Part shown: in pieces, positions 1 through 8,303 of the stretch
How the letters are laid out: every line of letters begins with the position of its first letter
Position numbering within the stretch: the stretch's first letter is position 1
NCBI GenBank assembly: GCA_964624145.1
Contig: CAZUXT010000007.1
Coordinates: 1 to 64,000, forward strand
DNA from: WJMT01 sp964624145
Lineage (GTDB): Bacteria > Acidobacteriota > Aminicenantia > Aminicenantales > Aminicenantaceae
Direction of reading: 5' to 3'
DNA length: 64,000 bases
The notes under the pieces: generated by a model
Database searches by the model: none
The model's input: only the letters and a program-made list of their open reading frames with translations
Told to the model about the DNA's origin: nothing
Program-made: the position numbers and the translations under genes

Positions 1-45
1 CTCATAACCCGGAGGTCGTTGGTTCAAATCCAACCCCCGCTACCA
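1..45 (+). tRNA. tRNA-fMet (initiator), 3' part
   Basis: The window opens inside a tRNA. Bases 1-7 read as an anticodon loop with anticodon CAT at 3-5, followed by CCC at 8-10, the 3' side of the run of three G-C pairs that marks bacterial initiator tRNAs. The T arm follows (GTTGG, TTCAAAT loop, CCAAC at 30-34), then the acceptor strand and an encoded CCA at 43-45. The 5' half lies outside the window, so the usual mismatch at position 1 cannot be checked. A T-rich run follows at 48-55. Confidence 0.88.
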
Positions 46-85
46 ACTTTTTTTCTATTATTTGTGAATCCTATCTTACCTTTCA

Positions 86-114
86 TTGACATCACTGGGA
101 TAAAAGAATAAATT
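86..114 (+). promoter_or_regulatory. Putative sigma70 promoter for the methyltransferase-family gene
   Basis: TTGACA at 86-91 is a perfect -35 box. With a 17-base spacer it is followed by TAAATT at 109-114, a 4/6 match to the -10 consensus. A second AT-rich box, TATAAT at 120-125, is too far from this -35 to pair with it. Confidence 0.4.
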
Positions 115-177
115 CAGATTATAATCCATAATATTCGTATTGACTTTTGAAAGATAAGGAAAAGGAGGTAAATCATT

Positions 178-738
178 ATGTCGCTTGTCCCAATTTTCAG
201 GATAGGGGTATGGAACGCATGGATTCTTATGGCTCTTCTGTTCCTTTTTATGATGTTATCAGGACTCCTCCCTAAGGATATTGGAAAGAGAATAACACCT
301 GCCAAAGAGGCAAAAAAGACCAGAAATATGATGCTGGTCATCTTTTTTACCTTGATGATATATTCTATCTTTTTGCCTCTTAAAACAGGGGGTATATGGT
401 TCTATGCAGGACTTTCTGTTTATGTTTTAGGATTGATTGTCTCTGCTGCAGCCCTCTTTAGTATTGGCGCCACAAAACCCGGTGATCCGTTCACTAAAGG
501 TATATATCGTTACTCCAGACATCCCATATCTTTGGGCACTTTGCTGTCTGTAATAGGAGTGGGCATTGCTTCTGCTTCGTGGCTTTTCCTGTTTTTTTCA
601 GTCTTATTGATGGTTGTATCTCAAATGTCGTCTATTTCTGAAGAGAGTGCGACCGCGAAGAAGTTTGGAAGCGCTTACGATGAATACACAGCACGAACTC
701 CCAGATGGATAGGAATACCTAAATCAACAAAGAAATAG
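178..738 (+). CDS. Isoprenylcysteine carboxylmethyltransferase (ICMT/PEMT)-family membrane protein
   Basis: A 186-residue integral membrane protein with about four to five hydrophobic segments. The C-terminal half carries the family signature: a Tyr-Arg-Tyr-Ser-Arg-His-Pro stretch near residue 110, a hydrophobic pair, then a Glu-Glu and a terminal Tyr-x3-Thr-Pro-Arg-Trp segment. In this family these parts bind S-adenosylmethionine at the membrane face. The substrate cannot be told from sequence; bacterial members methylate small lipids or unknown acceptors. The start at 178 has a strong Shine-Dalgarno sequence (AGGAGG near 164-169). The gene stands alone between a tRNA and a DUF389 gene. Confidence 0.75.
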   Translation: MSLVPIFRIGVWNAWILMALLFLFMMLSGLLPKDIGKRITPAKEAKKTRNMMLVIFFTLMIYSIFLPLKTGGIWFYAGLSVYVLGLIVSAAALFSIGATKPGDPFTKGIYRYSRHPISLGTLLSVIGVGIASASWLFLFFSVLLMVVSQMSSISEESATAKKFGSAYDEYTARTPRWIGIPKSTKK

Positions 739-793
739 TACGTATGTTAAAATCAATATAAAAATAACTTTTTTTTTAGCAAAAAGAAGAGTT

Positions 794-802
794 TGATATA
801 AT
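794..802 (+). promoter_or_regulatory. Extended -10 promoter element for the DUF389 gene
   Basis: TG at 794-795, one base, then a consensus TATAAT at 797-802 form an extended -10 element. The -35 region (about 773-780) is only a T-run, which fits an extended -10 promoter. It lies about 55 bases before the start codon. Confidence 0.45.
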
Positions 803-857
803 AGAGAAAATTCCTTACGATTGAGAAAGGGAGAAAGATGGAGAAAAGGAGTTTTTG

Positions 858-1877
858 ATGTCGCTTCGAATGATAGATATTGTGCTTCCTCAAGAATTCA
901 AGAATGAGATCGAGACGCTGATTAAGGAACAAAATCTTTTGGATGTATGGGACGAAGAGGTCTCGGAGGGACAGATAAAAATAAAGGTGCTCGTTCCCAC
1001 GGAAAACACCGAGCCAATCATGGATGCGCTAAAGAAGCGCTTTAACAGTGTCAAAGAATTCCGGATGATCCTTGTTGCTGTGGAAGCCTCTGTCCCAAGA
1101 CCGGATGAAAAGGAAGAGGACGATAAAAAATCAGAGGTTCTTTCAGCTCAGAAAAACAAGGAAAAGAAAAGAGCGCGGATATCCAGGGAGGAGTTATATG
1201 CTGATGTGGATATGATGACCAGAATGTCCTGGATTTATATGGCACTCATGATCCTTGCCTCTGTTGTGGCTGCTGTAGGGATTTTGCGGAACAATGTCGT
1301 CTTCATCATCGGTGCTATGGTGATTGCTCCGGCATTGGGGCCTAACGTTGCTTTGTCACTGGCCGCCACCCTGGGGGATGTAGAACTGACTCGAAGAGCG
1401 ATCAAGTCCATTGCTCTGGGAACAGGTGCTGCTTTTGTTTTTTCAGCATTCATTGGCATTCTTTTTCATGTGGACACGCAGATCCCCGAGTTGGTCTCCA
1501 GAACAGAGGTCAGTTTCGGGGACATAGCCCTTGCTCTGGCTGCCGGAAGTGCGGCTGTGCTGTCTTTGTCCTCAGGTATGGTCACGGCTCTTATCGGCGT
1601 GATGGTTGCTGTGGCTCTTCTGCCTCCTCTTGTTACACTGGGCATGCTGGTAGGCTCAGGTCAATGGGATTTAGCCCTCGGCGCGTTGTACCTTTTTCTT
1701 GTCAATTTCATTTGTGTCAATCTTGCGGGTGTTCTTACATTTTTGGTCCAGGGCATTCGCCCTTTATCCTGGTGGAAAGCCCATCAAGCGAAAAAAGCGG
1801 CACGAAATGCGATCATTATATGGACTTTTTTCCTTGCTCTGCTGGTTCTCCTTATCCTTTTATCCCGACATAACTAA
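858..1877 (+). CDS. DUF389 / TIGR00341 family membrane protein
   Basis: A 339-residue protein with two parts. Residues 1-110 form a soluble domain ending in a very charged Lys/Glu linker. Residues 115-335 form a block of about six membrane segments with the Gly/Ala/Pro-rich motifs of DUF389 (Ile-Ile-Gly-Ala-Met near 150, then Pro-Ala-Leu-Gly-Pro-Asn). The molecular function of this family is not established. I chose the ATG at 858 over an in-frame TTG at 855 because AGGAG at 847-851 sits six bases before it. Confidence 0.82.
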   Translation: MSLRMIDIVLPQEFKNEIETLIKEQNLLDVWDEEVSEGQIKIKVLVPTENTEPIMDALKKRFNSVKEFRMILVAVEASVPRPDEKEEDDKKSEVLSAQKNKEKKRARISREELYADVDMMTRMSWIYMALMILASVVAAVGILRNNVVFIIGAMVIAPALGPNVALSLAATLGDVELTRRAIKSIALGTGAAFVFSAFIGILFHVDTQIPELVSRTEVSFGDIALALAAGSAAVLSLSSGMVTALIGVMVAVALLPPLVTLGMLVGSGQWDLALGALYLFLVNFICVNLAGVLTFLVQGIRPLSWWKAHQAKKAARNAIIIWTFFLALLVLLILLSRHN

Positions 1878-1903
1878 CCTGACTTATTAGAAAAATAGCG
1901 AGT

Positions 1904-1937
1904 AAAAAAAGGGGAGTCTCCTTGTTGGAGACTCCCC
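1904..1937 (-). terminator. Intrinsic terminator of the gdhA transcript
   Basis: A perfect 11-bp inverted repeat (1911-1921 and 1927-1937, GGGGAGTCTCC arms) has a five-base loop. On the minus strand the hairpin is followed by seven T residues (A7 at 1904-1910 on plus), as in a Rho-independent terminator. It lies 63 bases after the gdhA stop. No T-run follows on the plus strand, so it should not stop transcripts from the DUF389 gene. Confidence 0.88.
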
Positions 1938-1999
1938 TGCATTACGGCGTCACAAAACGATGTGACAGTAAACTCTAAACGGAAGGAAAAGAGTTTTTA

Positions 2000-3292
2000 T
2001 TAATTTCTACCTAATACTCTTGATGTTTCAGCCACTCTTCCTACAGCCAATATATAGGCCGCTTCTCTCATAGACACTTTATAGTCCTTCATGGTTTTGA
2101 TAACATCCCAGAACGCCTGATTCATTTTCTTTTCCGTTTTAGCAAGCACTTCCTCTTCTGAAAAGAAATACCTCTGTAAGTCCTGTACCCACTCCAGATA
2201 AGAAACCATGACTCCTCCTGCGTTTGCCAGGATATCCGGGATCACAAGAGTTTCTTTTTCTTTTAAGATCTCATCCGCATCCAATGTTGTGGGACCATTT
2301 GCCCCTTCAAGAATGATTTTCGCCTTCACATTATCTGCATTGTTTTTATGGATCTGTCCTTCAACGGCTGCCGGGATGAGAATATCGCAAGGAAGGCTGA
2401 TAAGATTTTCATTGTCAATAGGTTCTGTTTCAGGAAAATCGACGATAGAGCCGGTCTTGCTGACCTGCTCTTTAAGAGCCACAGGATCAATGCCTTTTTC
2501 ACTATAAATGCCGCCGTAAATATCCGTGACTGCAGTAATTTTGCAGCCTGCTTTGTGAACAAGCTTTGCAATAGACGATCCAACATTGCCGAAACCTAAA
2601 ACAGCGACTTTCTTACCAGCCAGTGAAAAGTCAAGGTGCTTTGAAGCCTCTCTCAACACGTAATACAAACCTGTGCCCGTGGCTTCTTCTCTACCGAGGG
2701 AACCTCCCAGAAGTATGGGCTTTCCCGTAACCACAGCCGGTTCGATCTGTCCGTTTTGTTGGTAAGCATCGGCAATCCATGCCATTGTCTGTGAATTGGT
2801 GAACATGTCCGGTGCGGGAATGTCTTTAAAAGGGCCTATGATGTCCCTGATAGCTGAGATGTACTGCTTGGTCAGCTTTTTCAATTCGTTTTCAGACATT
2901 TTTGTCGCATCGCAGATCACCGCTCCTTTTCCGCCGCCAAAGGGGATATTGATCACAGCGCATTTCCACGTCATCCAGGAAGCAAGCGCTTTGCATTCAC
3001 TCAGAGAAGCATCCGGACTGTACCGAATGCCGCCTTTTGAAGGGCCTCTGATGGTAGAATGCTGAACCCTGAAGCCGGTGAATGTTTCCGCATTTCCATT
3101 GTCCAGAGAAACAGGAATATGGACCGTAAGCTCTCTTTCCGGATATTTGAGCCTCTGGTAAATCCATGGTTCCAGGTCCAGATAATCCGCAGCATTCTCG
3201 AACTGCAGTGTGGCTTCAATAAAAGGATCGTATTCCCCTTCCTTTTTCTTAATGACCGGTTCTATATATCTAATTTTTTCCGGTTTTGCCAT
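2000..3292 (-). CDS. gdhA: Glutamate dehydrogenase (Glu/Leu/Phe/Val dehydrogenase family)
   Basis: A 430-residue hexameric-type GDH that interconverts glutamate with 2-oxoglutarate and ammonia using NAD(P). The N-terminal substrate domain holds Lys86 and Lys110, catalytic Lys122 in a Pro-Phe-Gly-Gly-Gly-Lys-Gly motif, and Asp162 in Asp-Ile-Pro-Ala-Pro-Asp. A Rossmann domain follows near residue 220 (Gly-Phe-Gly-Asn-Val-Gly). The length is normal for the short GDH class. The start is supported by GGAG about seven bases upstream. The gene follows a small gene by one base, behind a sigma54 promoter, and ends at a clear terminator. The adjacent NtrC-type system suggests nitrogen or amino-acid control of its expression (inference). 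Confidence 0.95.
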   Translation of the reverse strand: MAKPEKIRYIEPVIKKKEGEYDPFIEATLQFENAADYLDLEPWIYQRLKYPERELTVHIPVSLDNGNAETFTGFRVQHSTIRGPSKGGIRYSPDASLSECKALASWMTWKCAVINIPFGGGKGAVICDATKMSENELKKLTKQYISAIRDIIGPFKDIPAPDMFTNSQTMAWIADAYQQNGQIEPAVVTGKPILLGGSLGREEATGTGLYYVLREASKHLDFSLAGKKVAVLGFGNVGSSIAKLVHKAGCKITAVTDIYGGIYSEKGIDPVALKEQVSKTGSIVDFPETEPIDNENLISLPCDILIPAAVEGQIHKNNADNVKAKIILEGANGPTTLDADEILKEKETLVIPDILANAGGVMVSYLEWVQDLQRYFFSEEEVLAKTEKKMNQAFWDVIKTMKDYKVSMREAAYILAVGRVAETSRVLGRN

Positions 3293-3293
3293 T

Positions 3294-3551
3294 TTAATCT
3301 CCTATTTCTTTAACAAGGAGCTTCAATAATTTGTCATAACCTGTTTTTTTGAACTGAAGAATTGGGTATTTTTGACCTTTGTAATAAATAAACTTTTGAT
3401 CCAGCCTGATTCTTTTTGGTTTGTCTTTCTTTTCCTCTTTTTCTTCTAAAATGGATTCCATGTCAGGCCATGGAATGATCTCTGCTTTGTGTTTTTCATA
3501 GATACTTTCTTTTTCTTTCTTTTTAGCTGATGCGTTATAATAATTATTCAT
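3294..3551 (-). CDS. Small conserved-looking hypothetical protein in the gdhA operon
   Basis: An 85-residue, very charged soluble protein (many Lys and Glu in residues 9-50) with a more ordered C-terminal third containing Tyr-Tyr-Lys-Gly-Gln-Lys-Tyr-Pro. I do not recognise the family. A strong AAGGAGG ribosome site precedes the start, and the stop lies one base before gdhA, so the two genes are almost certainly co-transcribed. It is the first gene after the sigma54 promoter at 3584-3600. It could be a GDH-associated or regulatory polypeptide, but nothing in the sequence proves that. Confidence 0.72.
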   Translation of the reverse strand: MNNYYNASAKKKEKESIYEKHKAEIIPWPDMESILEEKEEKKDKPKRIRLDQKFIYYKGQKYPILQFKKTGYDKLLKLLVKEIGD

Positions 3552-3583
3552 AATGACCTCCTTTTCAAGGCGACTTTAATCAA

Positions 3584-3600
3584 TGCAAGGTATGTGCCAA
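3584..3600 (-). promoter_or_regulatory. Sigma54 (RpoN) -24/-12 promoter of the gdhA operon
   Basis: Read on the minus strand this is TTGGCACATACCTTGCA. The invariant GG (3598-3597) and GC (3586-3585) are exactly ten bases apart, as sigma54 requires, and the flanks match TGGCAC-N5-TTGCA fully. The predicted start near 3573 leaves a leader of about 22 bases carrying the Shine-Dalgarno sequence of the first gene. Confidence 0.87.
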
Positions 3601-3658
3601 ATTGTAACTATACTATTATCAGTTAGTTAGATATTTCACATGCTGGCACTATAGCATT

Positions 3659-3672
3659 TTGCATCACTGCAA
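3659..3672. promoter_or_regulatory. Candidate activator site upstream of the sigma54 promoter
   Basis: TTGCATCACTGCAA is a perfect 5-4-5 inverted repeat about 60 bases upstream of the -24 box, followed by another TTGCAA. Dyads containing TGCA are usual for NtrC-like activators, and one is encoded directly next door. The assignment rests on position and symmetry only. Confidence 0.35.
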
Positions 3673-3708
3673 TTTGCAATAGTTGTGTTTTTAGGGAAGA
3701 CTAAAGGC

Positions 3709-5079
3709 TTATTTTTCCCAGGACTTTATTTTCCTGAAAAGTGAGGTGGGATGGATTCCCAGTATTTTTGCGGCTTTTGTTTTGTTATTATCCGTATGTT
3801 CGAGCACTCTTTCTATGTACTGTTTTTCAAGCTGTTCTAGAGTGGGAAGGTCTTTATTTTTTTCAGCTTGCTCCATCACAGCCGAGCTTGTATATTTTTT
3901 ATAATTTCTTATTTCAAGAGGAAGGTGAAGCATTTTTACCTCATCGGAAATATGAAGAGACATGATTCTTTCCATTATATTTTTTAACTCCCGGGCATTT
4001 CCCGGCCACGGGTAGTTGACCAGACAGGCTGCTGCCTCAGAAGTTATTCTCTTATAGGAACGTTTCAGCTCTTGATTTAGCTCTTGAATAAAATGAAGCG
4101 CAAGAGGCAGTATGTCTTCTTTTCTCTCTCTCAAAGGAGGTATTTTGATGGGGACCACATTGAGCCTGTAGAACAGATCCGAGCGGAACCGCTCTTCTTT
4201 GACAGCTTTTTCAAGGTCTTTATTCGTAGCGGCTATGATCCTTATATCGACTTTTATGTTTTTGTTTCCTCCCAGTCTCTTGAATGTTTCTTCTTCCAGA
4301 ACTCTCAACAGTTTGGCCTGGAGATTAAAACTCATATCTCCTATTTCATCAAAAAAAACCGTTCCTTCGTCAGCTTTTTCCAGAAGACCTAATTTTCTTT
4401 TTTTGGCATCTGTAAAAGCACCTGCCTCATATCCGAACAATTCGCTTTCCAACAGATTATCCGGAATGGCCGCGCAATTGATCTCTATGATCGGCTTGTC
4501 AGATCGAGGGCTTTGGTAGTGGATAGCCTTTGCGAGAAGCTCTTTACCAGTACCGCTTTCTCCCTGCAGAAGCACTGTGGTTTTAGAAGCAAATGAGATT
4601 TTGTTAGCTGTTTCCAACACTCCGGTCATCTCTTTGCTTTCCGCGACTATGTTGCCAAAATAATAACGGCCTTTCTCTGACTTGAGGTGATCTTGAATTC
4701 TTATGCGAAGATAAAGAGTTTCCAGTGCGCGCCGGATAGTATTCTTTAAGTCGTTTATCTTAAACGGCTTTAAAATGTAGTCATACGCGCCCAGTTTCAT
4801 GGCTTCGACGGCTTTTTCAAGGATTTCATAAGCGGTCATCATGATGACAATGGTCTCGTTTCTCTTTTCCTTTATTCTTTTTAATACCTCAAGTCCTGAA
4901 ATTCCAGGAAGCATCAGGTCGAGAAGTATTAGATTTGGTTTCAGTTGTCCCATGATCTCCAAGGCGCTTTCCCCTGAGTCAGCAATGTGTATTTCATATC
5001 CTTCTTTTTCCAGGGCTTTCTTTAAATTATTAAGGGTCAGTGTTTCGTCATCGACAATAAGAATGGAGTAAGAGGTCAT
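3709..5079 (-). CDS. NtrC-family sigma54-dependent response regulator
   Basis: A 456-residue activator with the classic order. The receiver domain (1-120) has phospho-acceptor Asp54 and Lys104. The AAA+ domain (about 143-375) has Walker A Gly-Glu-Ser-Gly-Thr-Gly-Lys at 173-179, a Gly-Ala-Phe-Thr-Asp-Ala loop at 220-225 and Walker B at 241-246. A Fis-type HTH ends the protein (about 415-456). The fifth position of the GAFTGA loop is Asp instead of Gly, a variant common in this family. The gene overlaps the kinase gene by four bases, so they are a cognate pair. The closest visible target is the sigma54 promoter at 3584-3600 (inference). Confidence 0.95.
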   Translation of the reverse strand: MTSYSILIVDDETLTLNNLKKALEKEGYEIHIADSGESALEIMGQLKPNLILLDLMLPGISGLEVLKRIKEKRNETIVIMMTAYEILEKAVEAMKLGAYDYILKPFKINDLKNTIRRALETLYLRIRIQDHLKSEKGRYYFGNIVAESKEMTGVLETANKISFASKTTVLLQGESGTGKELLAKAIHYQSPRSDKPIIEINCAAIPDNLLESELFGYEAGAFTDAKKRKLGLLEKADEGTVFFDEIGDMSFNLQAKLLRVLEEETFKRLGGNKNIKVDIRIIAATNKDLEKAVKEERFRSDLFYRLNVVPIKIPPLRERKEDILPLALHFIQELNQELKRSYKRITSEAAACLVNYPWPGNARELKNIMERIMSLHISDEVKMLHLPLEIRNYKKYTSSAVMEQAEKNKDLPTLEQLEKQYIERVLEHTDNNKTKAAKILGIHPTSLFRKIKSWEK

Positions 5080-7151
5080 AAAATGGTCTCCTCATCTCTC
5101 TCAGCTTTTTTCCCTTCCTGCCGGATAGGAAGAAATATTGAAAATGTGGTCCCTTTGTTCAGTTCGCTTTTTACAGATATATCTCCTTTGTGATTTTCTA
5201 AGTAACTCATGCTAATACTCAAACCTAATCCTGTTCCTTTTGATTTTTTTGTGGTAAAGAAAGGATCGAATATTTTCTTGATATTTTCTTCAGAAATTCC
5301 TTGGCCTGTATCTGAAATATCGATGCGCACCGTTTCTTTAAATTTTACTTTGGTCGTGGTCACGACTAATTGTCCTTTATCCGGTATTGACTGGGCTGCG
5401 TTCAAGAACATGTTTATAAGGACCTGCCTGATTTGGTTATGATCCGCCGTGATATTTGGGAGTGAAGATGAAAGTTTTTTTTCAAAGTTGACTTTTCTGA
5501 ATATCGGTTGATGACTGATAAAAGAGATCGTCTCTTCAATCAGTTGATTGAGATTGATTTTAGTGTACTGAGGAGGAGCCGGACGGGCAAAATTAAGAAG
5601 ACCTCTTACTGTTTGTGATATTCGATAGACATTCTCCAATACCAACGCGATTTCCTTTTTTGACTTTTCTTCCTGAGCTTCTTCCTCCAAATTCTCGAGA
5701 TAAGAGGAAATACCTAAAAGCGGGTTATTTATTTCATGGGCCGCTCCCAAAGCGAGCTGACTGAGGGCTGAATATTTCTCATATTGAGCGAGTTGTATAC
5801 GAAGCCTTTTTCGTTCGGTCACATTCTCTATTAAGAGAGTCACTCCTAAAACATGTTTTTCATCAGCTAGTATAGGGAAAAAGGAAAAATTGAAGTATTC
5901 CTCTCTGTTTTCTATATTCACCTGTTTTTCACGGATGTGATGGGGGCGTGTTTCTTTTATGGTTTTCTCGAAGACCTCTTTTATGTCCTTTTGGTCAAGG
6001 CAGGGAAGTATTGTAAAAAGATCATCTCCTTTTTCTAATTTGTCCAGCTTGAATAAGTTAATGAATTCTCTGTTGTAATGTGTGATTTTATATGATGTAT
6101 CCAGAGCAATAACTCCCAGTGAGATGCTGTCAATGAGGTTTGATATATATTCTTCAGAATTTTTAAGGTCTTTGGTTAGGTTGCGCAGAAGTGAGGTCGT
6201 CCTTCTGGAATAAAAACCGGATATCACAATTACAAGGAGGAAAAAAGGGACAAAAATAAAAATGATGACCTGACTCACTTCTTTGGCAGGAAGCAAAGCT
6301 TCCTTCAAATCTATCTCAGATACAATATAGAAATCTTGGTCTGTTAACTTTTTATAAGCACACAAGACTTTCTTTCCTCTATAATCAAAGTGGGTTTTAA
6401 CTCCTGCATCGCCTGTATGGGGGTTTTTTTCTTCCATAAAATGTCCTATATCAGACAAAGGTTTTCCTCCTAACCGAGTGGGTGAAAGGAGGGTTCCCTC
6501 TTTGTTGACTAAGAAAACCTCACTCGTATCACCCATTCTCAAATCAAAAAGAAGGTCAAAGAAATTCTCCAGATTAATGGAAGCGGCCAACACTCCCATG
6601 ATTTTACCTTCTTTGTTTAATAGGGGGTGTGACAGTATCATAACGGGTTCATTAAGAATATCGGAAAAAAATATTCCTGAGTTGTAGGTATGCCCTTTTT
6701 TGCTTTGCTGGAAATACTCCCTACTGGAAATATTTTCCCTTACATTGATGTTTATTGACAGAAAGACGTCTCCATTGAGATCAGCAATGATGACAAAGTC
6801 ATACCATTTTTTCTGCTCTATTAAAGTACTTAAAAAGTCCGAATACTGTGAGGATTGATACGCATCCTGGATATTAAGTTTGGAATAAGATTTAAGGTCA
6901 GATTCTCTGTCAGTGAGAAAAGTGTTGATGGTTTTGATGTTTTCATCCACGGATTCTGAGAGGCGATCATAAATCTGGTTTTTTATAAGTGATGAGATCT
7001 CGTGGTTGAAAATAAAAAATAAAAGCAAAAAAGGAGTGAAAAACAGCAACAAAGTGATCAGGGCATTGCGCAGGGTCAGCTTTTTATAATAGATTTCTTT
7101 CCCCTTCCCGGATGAATACTTATTTTTGGACATTTTCCAGAGGCAAGTCAT
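5076..7151 (-). CDS. Membrane sensor histidine kinase (dCache-PAS-HisKA-HATPase)
   Basis: A 691-residue kinase. A membrane helix (about 28-48) and a second (about 293-313) flank an extracytoplasmic double-Cache-like sensor (about 50-290). A PAS domain (about 330-450) and a HisKA domain with His472 in Ala-Ala-His-Glu-Ile-Asn-Asn-Pro follow. The HATPase domain has an N box near 565, Asp-Thr-Gly-Gln-Gly near 614 and Gly-Thr-Gly-Leu-Gly-Leu near 640. Its start overlaps the preceding stop as ATGA (7148-7151), so translational coupling supports it; Met7 is an alternative. The kinase should phosphorylate the overlapping NtrC-type regulator. The ligand is unknown. Confidence 0.92.
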   Translation of the reverse strand: MTCLWKMSKNKYSSGKGKEIYYKKLTLRNALITLLLFFTPFLLLFFIFNHEISSLIKNQIYDRLSESVDENIKTINTFLTDRESDLKSYSKLNIQDAYQSSQYSDFLSTLIEQKKWYDFVIIADLNGDVFLSININVRENISSREYFQQSKKGHTYNSGIFFSDILNEPVMILSHPLLNKEGKIMGVLAASINLENFFDLLFDLRMGDTSEVFLVNKEGTLLSPTRLGGKPLSDIGHFMEEKNPHTGDAGVKTHFDYRGKKVLCAYKKLTDQDFYIVSEIDLKEALLPAKEVSQVIIFIFVPFFLLVIVISGFYSRRTTSLLRNLTKDLKNSEEYISNLIDSISLGVIALDTSYKITHYNREFINLFKLDKLEKGDDLFTILPCLDQKDIKEVFEKTIKETRPHHIREKQVNIENREEYFNFSFFPILADEKHVLGVTLLIENVTERKRLRIQLAQYEKYSALSQLALGAAHEINNPLLGISSYLENLEEEAQEEKSKKEIALVLENVYRISQTVRGLLNFARPAPPQYTKINLNQLIEETISFISHQPIFRKVNFEKKLSSSLPNITADHNQIRQVLINMFLNAAQSIPDKGQLVVTTTKVKFKETVRIDISDTGQGISEENIKKIFDPFFTTKKSKGTGLGLSISMSYLENHKGDISVKSELNKGTTFSIFLPIRQEGKKAERDEETIL

Positions 7152-8134
7152 TTTTCGTATGTTTTTAAATATTGGGAACGAAAGTAAGACTTGGCTTCTC
7201 CCATGTTTTTAAAGCTTAGTTCCTGGTTTTTGAAACTCAATTCACCCTTGAAATCCTCAATCGATTCATACTGATGGGCGGTCATCCAGGATTCAAGCTC
7301 GTTTGCCATATCTTTGACAGTGTCCAATCCACCCTTATAAAAAAGAGAACAAACCTGTACGGCTGAAGCCCCAGCTAGGAGCTGTTTTATCAGTCCGTTT
7401 CCATCCATGATCCCACCTGAAGAGGATATGTCACAGCCTATTCTGCCCGCAACGAGAGCCACCCATCTCAAAGTCCGGTTGAAGTCGCCCTTCCCTTTTA
7501 TGGTTCTTGTGGTGAGGTTTTTCAGATCAATATCAGGTTCGATAAACCAGTTGAAAAAGACAAGCCCGTCGCATCCTGATTCAGACAGCCTTCTGGCCAA
7601 GTAGGGAACAGAGGTTATCTGGTTATTCAATTTTATAGAGACAGGAATAGAGACACTGCTCTTAATACTTTTAAGGATTTCAAGGTGCTGTTTTTCATAT
7701 TCAGCGCACGGTTTATCAAGCTCCAACGGCAGGGAATATATATTCAGTTCCAGTCCGTCAGCGCCGGCATCCTGGAACTGCTTGGCAAACGCAGGCCACA
7801 GCTTGGGAGACCGGCAGTTGATGCTTGCAATGATCGGAATCTTTGATTTTTGCTTTGCTTCTTCAATCATCTGGTATATTTTCTGAGGTCCGTATTCTAA
7901 AAGTCCTCCTTCACGCAGATAATCAACAGCTTCTGGATATATATTGATATATTTATCATACACATCTTCTTGTGAGATAAGCTGTTCTTCAAAGACTGAC
8001 TTTAAAACCACGGCCCCCACACCGGCTTCTTCACACTTAAGGATCCCGGATAAAGAATCCGTAAATCCGCTGCTCGCGGCAATGACCGGATTTCTCAGCT
8101 TTAAGCCCATATAAGAAGCTGATATATCAGGCAT
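7148..8134 (-). CDS. Dihydroorotate dehydrogenase-like FMN protein
   Basis: A 328-residue beta/alpha-barrel protein that begins like class 1 DHODs (Tyr-Met-Gly-Leu-Lys-Leu-Arg-Asn-Pro-Val, then Ser-Ser-Gly-Phe) and keeps an Asn-Cys-Arg-Ser stretch near 120 and a C-terminal Ser-Ser-Gly-Gly-Ile phosphate-binding loop. The family is usually annotated DHOD-like, with an unproven substrate. No pyrimidine gene is nearby. The ATG at 8134 is preferred over 8152 because GGGAG lies six bases upstream. It is the first gene of an overlapping operon with the histidine kinase and NtrC-type regulator, an odd setting that hints at a redox or amino-acid link (inference). Confidence 0.82.
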   Translation of the reverse strand: MPDISASYMGLKLRNPVIAASSGFTDSLSGILKCEEAGVGAVVLKSVFEEQLISQEDVYDKYINIYPEAVDYLREGGLLEYGPQKIYQMIEEAKQKSKIPIIASINCRSPKLWPAFAKQFQDAGADGLELNIYSLPLELDKPCAEYEKQHLEILKSIKSSVSIPVSIKLNNQITSVPYLARRLSESGCDGLVFFNWFIEPDIDLKNLTTRTIKGKGDFNRTLRWVALVAGRIGCDISSSGGIMDGNGLIKQLLAGASAVQVCSLFYKGGLDTVKDMANELESWMTAHQYESIEDFKGELSFKNQELSFKNMGEAKSYFRSQYLKTYEK

Positions 8135-8212
8135 TTTGTTCTCCCTTTCCATGTATTTTCACAGACAATGAAAATCCTTTTTTAGAATAGAACAATTTCA
8201 ACCAGAAATAGA

Positions 8213-8240
8213 ATTATACTATCATTGTTCTGCAAATCAA
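8213..8240 (-). promoter_or_regulatory. Sigma70 promoter of the DHOD-like/kinase/regulator operon
   Basis: On the minus strand TTGATT (8240-8235) is followed after 16 bases by a consensus TATAAT (8218-8213). The predicted start near 8206 gives a leader of about 70 bases to the ATG at 8134. Confidence 0.6.
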
Positions 8241-8260
8241 AGTAATGGATTGATTTTATG

Positions 8261-8289
8261 TTGAACATCTCTTTTTCAAGTGGTATAAA
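8261..8289 (+). promoter_or_regulatory. Sigma70 promoter of the 3'-phosphoesterase gene
   Basis: TTGAAC at 8261-8266, a 17-base spacer and TATAAA at 8284-8289 form a good promoter. Its -10 box ends on the first base of the upstream ATG (8289), so that ATG cannot be the start for this transcript and 8304 is favoured. Confidence 0.5.
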
Positions 8290-8303
8290 TGAGTTCTATC
8301 GCA

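Noticed and set aside
1904..1937. Hairpin as a terminator for the plus-strand DUF389 gene
   Set aside because: The run of seven A lies 5' of the hairpin on plus and there is no T-run after it; it fits only the minus-strand gdhA transcript.
2208..3313. Several plus-strand open frames opposite gdhA
   Set aside because: They are antisense shadows without ribosome sites or family features; GDH on the minus strand explains the region fully.
3644..3664. A second sigma54-like promoter on the plus strand (TGGCAC ... TTGCA)
   Set aside because: GG and GC are 14 bases apart instead of 10, and no gene lies downstream on that strand.
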